Assembly (NCBI GenBank): GCA_937915775.1
Contig: CALGGQ010000199.1
Span: forward strand, 1 to 9,624
Source of the DNA: an uncultured Clostridia bacterium
Lineage (GTDB): Bacteria > Bacillota > Clostridia > Oscillospirales > Acutalibacteraceae
DNA length: 9,624 nt
Direction: 5' to 3'
Shown: in pieces, positions 6,952 through 9,624 of the stretch
Numbering within the stretch: position 1 is the stretch's first letter
Layout of the letters: each line of letters begins with the position of its first letter
Made by a program: the position numbers and the translations under genes
Notes under the pieces: generated by a model
Told to the model about the DNA's origin: nothing
The model's database searches: none
What the model saw: the letters and a program-made list of their open reading frames with translations, nothing else

Positions 6952-8576
6952 TATGAGCCTAAGTAATTTTTCGGGTTGACCTTCGTGCCGTCGAGAATGA
7001 GCTCAAAGTGGCAGTGCGGGCCGGTGGAGTTGCCGGTGGAGCCGCTCTTGGCAATCGTTTCGCCCTTGGCGACGGTATCGCCCTCGCTGACAAGAATGGA
7101 AGAATTGTGGGCATACAGGGTAACCACCTTTCTGCCCTTTGCGTCCGTGCCGTGGTAAATCATCACATAGTAGCCGTAGGAATACGTCAGGCGCTTGACG
7201 GTGATGACAATGCCCTTCTGCGCCGCGCAGACCTTAGATCCCGTCGGGCACGGGAAATCAATACCCGTGTGGGCTCTGCCGTTGCGGTAATGGCCGAACA
7301 CCTGCGATACGCCGGTGTGACCGGGCACGGGATAGGACAGGCTGAGCGCCGCGTTGGAGCCGGCAAACAGCTCGCTCTCGCCCTCAAAATCGCCCGTCAC
7401 GTCCTCCTCGTTCTGGTCCTTAATCACAGCGGTGGTAATCTCCTCGGGCGCTTTCAGCCCGCTGAGCAGGGCGGTAATCTCGTCCTCCACCTGCTGGATG
7501 AGCTCGTCGTCCTCGTTACGGAATTCGGTGTAAATCTGCGCCTTCTTCGCGTATTCGGCAAACAGGCGGTCGGACTCCGCTCTGTCCTCGGCAAGCGTTA
7601 CCTTTTTGCGGGCAATCTCCTCCTTCTTGGCGTTAACCGCCTCCTGCTGCTTTTTCTGCTCGGCGCGTACCGCCGCCAGCTCGCCCTTGCTCTTTTCCAG
7701 CTCCGCCTTCTGGGCATTGATGCCGTCCTGCTGGTTGGTGAGCTCCGCCATCTCCGCCTTGACCTGCTTAAGCAGCTCCGTATCGCTCTTGGCAACCGCC
7801 TTGACCATTTCAAAACGGTTTAAGAACTGGGAGATATCGTTGCTCATAATCAGCGCCACCAGCACGCTGGTCGTGCCGCTGATGTACATCGCGCGCAGGC
7901 GCAGGCAGTACGCCTCAAACGTTTTCATAAAATGCTCCTGCAGCGCGTTATATTCCGCTACCGCTTCGTCGTACATCACCTGCAGCGCGTTAATCGCCTG
8001 CTCCAGCTCCTCAATCTGCTTATCAAGCTCGCTGAGCTTTGTCTGTGCCTCGGCAACCTCACGGTCCAGCACGTTCAGCTCCTCATTGATGTAGCCGATT
8101 TTTTCATCGAGCGCGTCGATATAATCCTGCGTGAGCTTGGCTTCCTCGGAATATTCCTCGAGCTGCGCCTCGCTGTCCGCGAGCTTCTGCTCCAGCTCCG
8201 TGCGCTGGCTTTCGAGCAGCTGCTGCAGCTCCTCCTTGGTCAGCGTCGGGTCAATCGTCGTTTCCTCAATCACCTGTTCCTCGGTGGTCTCCTCTGTCGT
8301 TTCCTCGGTTGAGTCCTCCTCGGCGGGAGCCGTCGTCTTTTCCTTTTTGGATTTTTTCTTCGTGGTGCTTTCGGTAGTGCTTTCCGTTGTCGTTTTGGAG
8401 GCTTTTTTCTTCGTCGTTTCCTCCTCGGCGGTGCTTTCCTCCTCAGCGGCAACCGTCGCCGTCTCCTCCGTGACGGGCTGCTCCGTCTTGGCATACGCAC
8501 TGAAACCGCCGACGGCTATCAGCATAGCAAGCGCCGTCAGCAGTGATACAATTTTGATGAATAGCCTGTTCTTCAA
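6951..8576 (-). CDS. Secreted coiled-coil M23 peptidase, PcsB/EnvC-like
   Basis: This 541-residue exported protein probably cuts peptidoglycan peptide bridges. Domains in order: signal peptide (1-29, cleavage probably after AYA); a Thr/Glu/Lys-rich low-complexity stretch (about 30-108); a long coiled coil (about 112-225); a short hydrophobic segment (about 230-252, ISGTTSVLVALIMSNDIS) like the tip region of PcsB/EnvC; a second coiled coil (about 255-375); a linker; and a C-terminal LytM/M23 domain (about 410-541). Zinc ligands look intact: His436 and Asp440 in HTGID, His490 in LYAHN, and His521/His523 in the HCH motif. In PcsB and EnvC the coiled coil is controlled by FtsEX; those genes are not seen here. 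The start is TTG at 8576, supported by a clear Shine-Dalgarno and by the signal peptide; the next Met is inside that peptide. Confidence 0.93.
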   Translation of the reverse strand: MKNRLFIKIVSLLTALAMLIAVGGFSAYAKTEQPVTEETATVAAEEESTAEEETTKKKASKTTTESTTESTTKKKSKKEKTTAPAEEDSTEETTEETTEEQVIEETTIDPTLTKEELQQLLESQRTELEQKLADSEAQLEEYSEEAKLTQDYIDALDEKIGYINEELNVLDREVAEAQTKLSELDKQIEELEQAINALQVMYDEAVAEYNALQEHFMKTFEAYCLRLRAMYISGTTSVLVALIMSNDISQFLNRFEMVKAVAKSDTELLKQVKAEMAELTNQQDGINAQKAELEKSKGELAAVRAEQKKQQEAVNAKKEEIARKKVTLAEDRAESDRLFAEYAKKAQIYTEFRNEDDELIQQVEDEITALLSGLKAPEEITTAVIKDQNEEDVTGDFEGESELFAGSNAALSLSYPVPGHTGVSQVFGHYRNGRAHTGIDFPCPTGSKVCAAQKGIVITVKRLTYSYGYYVMIYHGTDAKGRKVVTLYAHNSSILVSEGDTVAKGETIAKSGSTGNSTGPHCHFELILDGTKVNPKNYLGS

Positions 8577-8584
8577 TGATAAGA

Positions 8585-8591
8585 CTCCCTT
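8585..8591 (-). promoter_or_regulatory. Shine-Dalgarno supporting a TTG start
   Basis: AAGGGAG on the minus strand lies 8 nt before the TTG at 8576, in the 21-bp gap after the upstream peptidase stop. No ATG or GTG lies at a suitable distance, so TTG is the initiator of the second M23 gene. Confidence 0.8.
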
Positions 8592-8597
8592 GGTTTA

Positions 8598-9624
8598 TTA
8601 CGGCAGATAGTATGCCGGGTTGACGGCGTCGCTCTGGCTGGAGCCGCCGACTCTTACCTCAAAATGACAGTGAGGTCCTGTTGAATTTCCGGTGGAGCCG
8701 CTGTAGGCAATCTGCTCGCCCTTTTCCACAAACTGCCCCTCGGAAACAATAATATCGTTATTATGCGCATACAGCGTATAGACCACCTTGCCGGACGGCG
8801 TCAGCTTGTCGTGACGGATAACAATGTAGTGGCCGTAGCTGCGCTCCAACCGCTGCACGAGAATGACAATGCCCGATTCCGCCGCCACAATTTTCTGGTC
8901 CTCGTTGCCGCCGGTGGAAAAGTCGCAGCCGGAATGGCCGGGATATTCGCCGAAGCCGCAGGTAATCGTCGTATACGCCGGGCAAGGATAGGTCAGGCTG
9001 ATGGTGTTGCCGTCGTCCTCCGTTTCCTGCGGCGCCGTGGTCGTCTCCTCCTCCGTGGTGGTTTCTTCCTCGGTGCTCGTTTCCTCGGTTTCTTCCTCGC
9101 TCGGCTCCTCAGTGGTGCCCTCGTCCCCGTTATCGCCGTCGGTTTCGCTCTCCTCCGGCTCAGTGGTGGTTGTCGTCGTAGTCGTGGTTGTGGTAGTTGT
9201 TGTCGTTGTTGTGGTGGTAGTGGTCGTCGTCGAGGTCGCCATCATTTCCGCATAGCGGCGATCCGCCTCGGCGATATCGGCGTCAATCGCGTCCAGCTCC
9301 TCCTGGGTGATATCGCGGTATTCGCCGTATTCCTGCGTTTTTTCGTGCAGCTGCTGCAAAAGCGTGTTCGCCTCCTGCTGCTGCGTTTCCATGGTGCTTT
9401 GCTGCTCCTGCATGGCGTCCTGCTTTTCGAGCAGCGCCGCCTTTTCCGCCTTCAGGCTGGCGGTATCGCTTTCGAGCTGCTGCTGCTTTTGGGTCAGCTC
9501 GGTTTGCTTGAGCGTCAGTGCGTCCTTGGTTTCCACAATCTCCGTCGTCTGCGCCACAACGCTTTCCAGCAGCTCGCCGTCACGGCGGGAGACCGCGCGC
9601 ACCATTTCCATGCGCGTCATCAGC
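8598..9624 (-). CDS. Secreted coiled-coil M23 peptidase, paralogue, 5' end missing
   Basis: The final 341 codons are present and the reading frame runs off the right edge, so signal peptide and first coiled coil are not seen. Residues are counted from the internal Met at 9620, which is not the start. The visible part opens with TRMEMVRAVSRRDGELLESV, which aligns with NRFEMVKAVAKSDTELLKQV in the downstream paralogue. Then follow a coiled coil (to about 125), 23 threonines (131-153), a Glu/Thr-rich linker (to about 205) and an M23 domain (about 207-340). Likely zinc ligands are His229 and Asp233 (HSGCD), His286 (LYAHN) and His317/His319 (HCH), so the enzyme looks active. Several extra cysteines (213, 221, 232) are not at the same places in the paralogue. 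It precedes the second M23 gene by 21 bp, pointing to tandem duplication within one operon. Confidence 0.92.
   Translation of the reverse strand, partial: LMTRMEMVRAVSRRDGELLESVVAQTTEIVETKDALTLKQTELTQKQQQLESDTASLKAEKAALLEKQDAMQEQQSTMETQQQEANTLLQQLHEKTQEYGEYRDITQEELDAIDADIAEADRRYAEMMATSTTTTTTTTTTTTTTTTTTTTTTTEPEESETDGDNGDEGTTEEPSEEETEETSTEEETTTEEETTTAPQETEDDGNTISLTYPCPAYTTITCGFGEYPGHSGCDFSTGGNEDQKIVAAESGIVILVQRLERSYGHYIVIRHDKLTPSGKVVYTLYAHNNDIIVSEGQFVEKGEQIAYSGSTGNSTGPHCHFEVRVGGSSQSDAVNPAYYLP
9162..9230 (-). repeat. Poly-threonine codon tract (23 consecutive Thr)
   Basis: Sixty-nine bases encode 23 uninterrupted threonines between the coiled coil and an acidic Thr/Glu linker of the truncated M23 peptidase. 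All four Thr codons are interspersed (ACC 7, ACG 6, ACA 6, ACT 4), so the tract is not a clean trinucleotide repeat. It probably acts as an extended, possibly glycosylated, extracellular spacer. The length may vary between strains or be affected by assembly. Confidence 0.9.

Noticed and set aside
7008..7823. Plus-strand open frame of 271 codons within the second M23 gene
   Set aside because: The antisense of a coiled coil gives a Leu/Arg-rich product; there is no independent support such as a ribosome site or homology.
9162..9230. Possible CRISPR or satellite repeat
   Set aside because: There are no repeat-spacer units; the pattern is in-frame threonine codons in a coding gene.
9001..9255. 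Plus-strand open frame encoding a long poly-valine run
   Set aside because: It is simply the reverse complement of the poly-threonine codons of the M23 gene.

Overview
The window reads as a chromosomal piece from a Firmicute of the class Clostridia, most likely a Ruminococcus-like gut or rumen anaerobe. This is inferred from moderately high GC, Gram-positive signal peptides, very long Thr/Glu linkers in secreted proteins, and clostridial versions of RarA, QueH and a shikimate-kinase-like protein. No 16S or other decisive marker is present, so the genus is a guess. Every convincing gene is on the minus strand, so transcription runs from high to low coordinates. Both ends are cut: the left end is an Illumina adapter fused to the middle of guaB, and the right end lies inside a coiled-coil peptidase gene.

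In transcription order the layout is as follows. (1) 9624-8598: 3' part of a secreted coiled-coil/M23 peptidase with an uninterrupted run of 23 threonines. (2) 8576-6951: a complete paralogue of it, starting at TTG behind a clear Shine-Dalgarno. (3) 6951-6325: queH, epoxyqueuosine reductase. (4) 6335-5055: rarA, an AAA+ replication-recombination factor. (5) 5065-4433: nth, endonuclease III. (6) 4433-3579: an unrecognised acidic cytoplasmic protein with visibly lower GC. (7) 3582-3079: a shikimate-kinase-like P-loop kinase lacking several canonical substrate residues. (8) 3074-1227: a secreted transglutaminase-like protein with a YDG-type Ig-like domain and two Fn3 domains. (9) 1151-33: guaB (IMP dehydrogenase), with its own extended -10 promoter.

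Genes 1 to 8 look like one operon. Junctions are overlaps or very short gaps: a 21-bp gap, TAATG, 11-bp overlap, 11-bp overlap, TAATG, ATGA overlap and a 4-bp gap. Its promoter must lie beyond the right edge. The cargo mixes envelope remodelling (two M23 hydrolases of PcsB/EnvC architecture and a transglutaminase), tRNA modification, DNA maintenance and a small-molecule kinase, so it looks like a housekeeping cluster rather than one pathway.

I see no mobile element, CRISPR array, RNA gene or defence system. The most interesting items are the non-canonical shikimate-kinase-like protein, the low-GC unknown gene spliced tightly into the operon beside it, the tandem M23 paralogues with different low-complexity linkers, the poly-threonine tract, and the adapter sequence at the left end, which is an assembly artefact.
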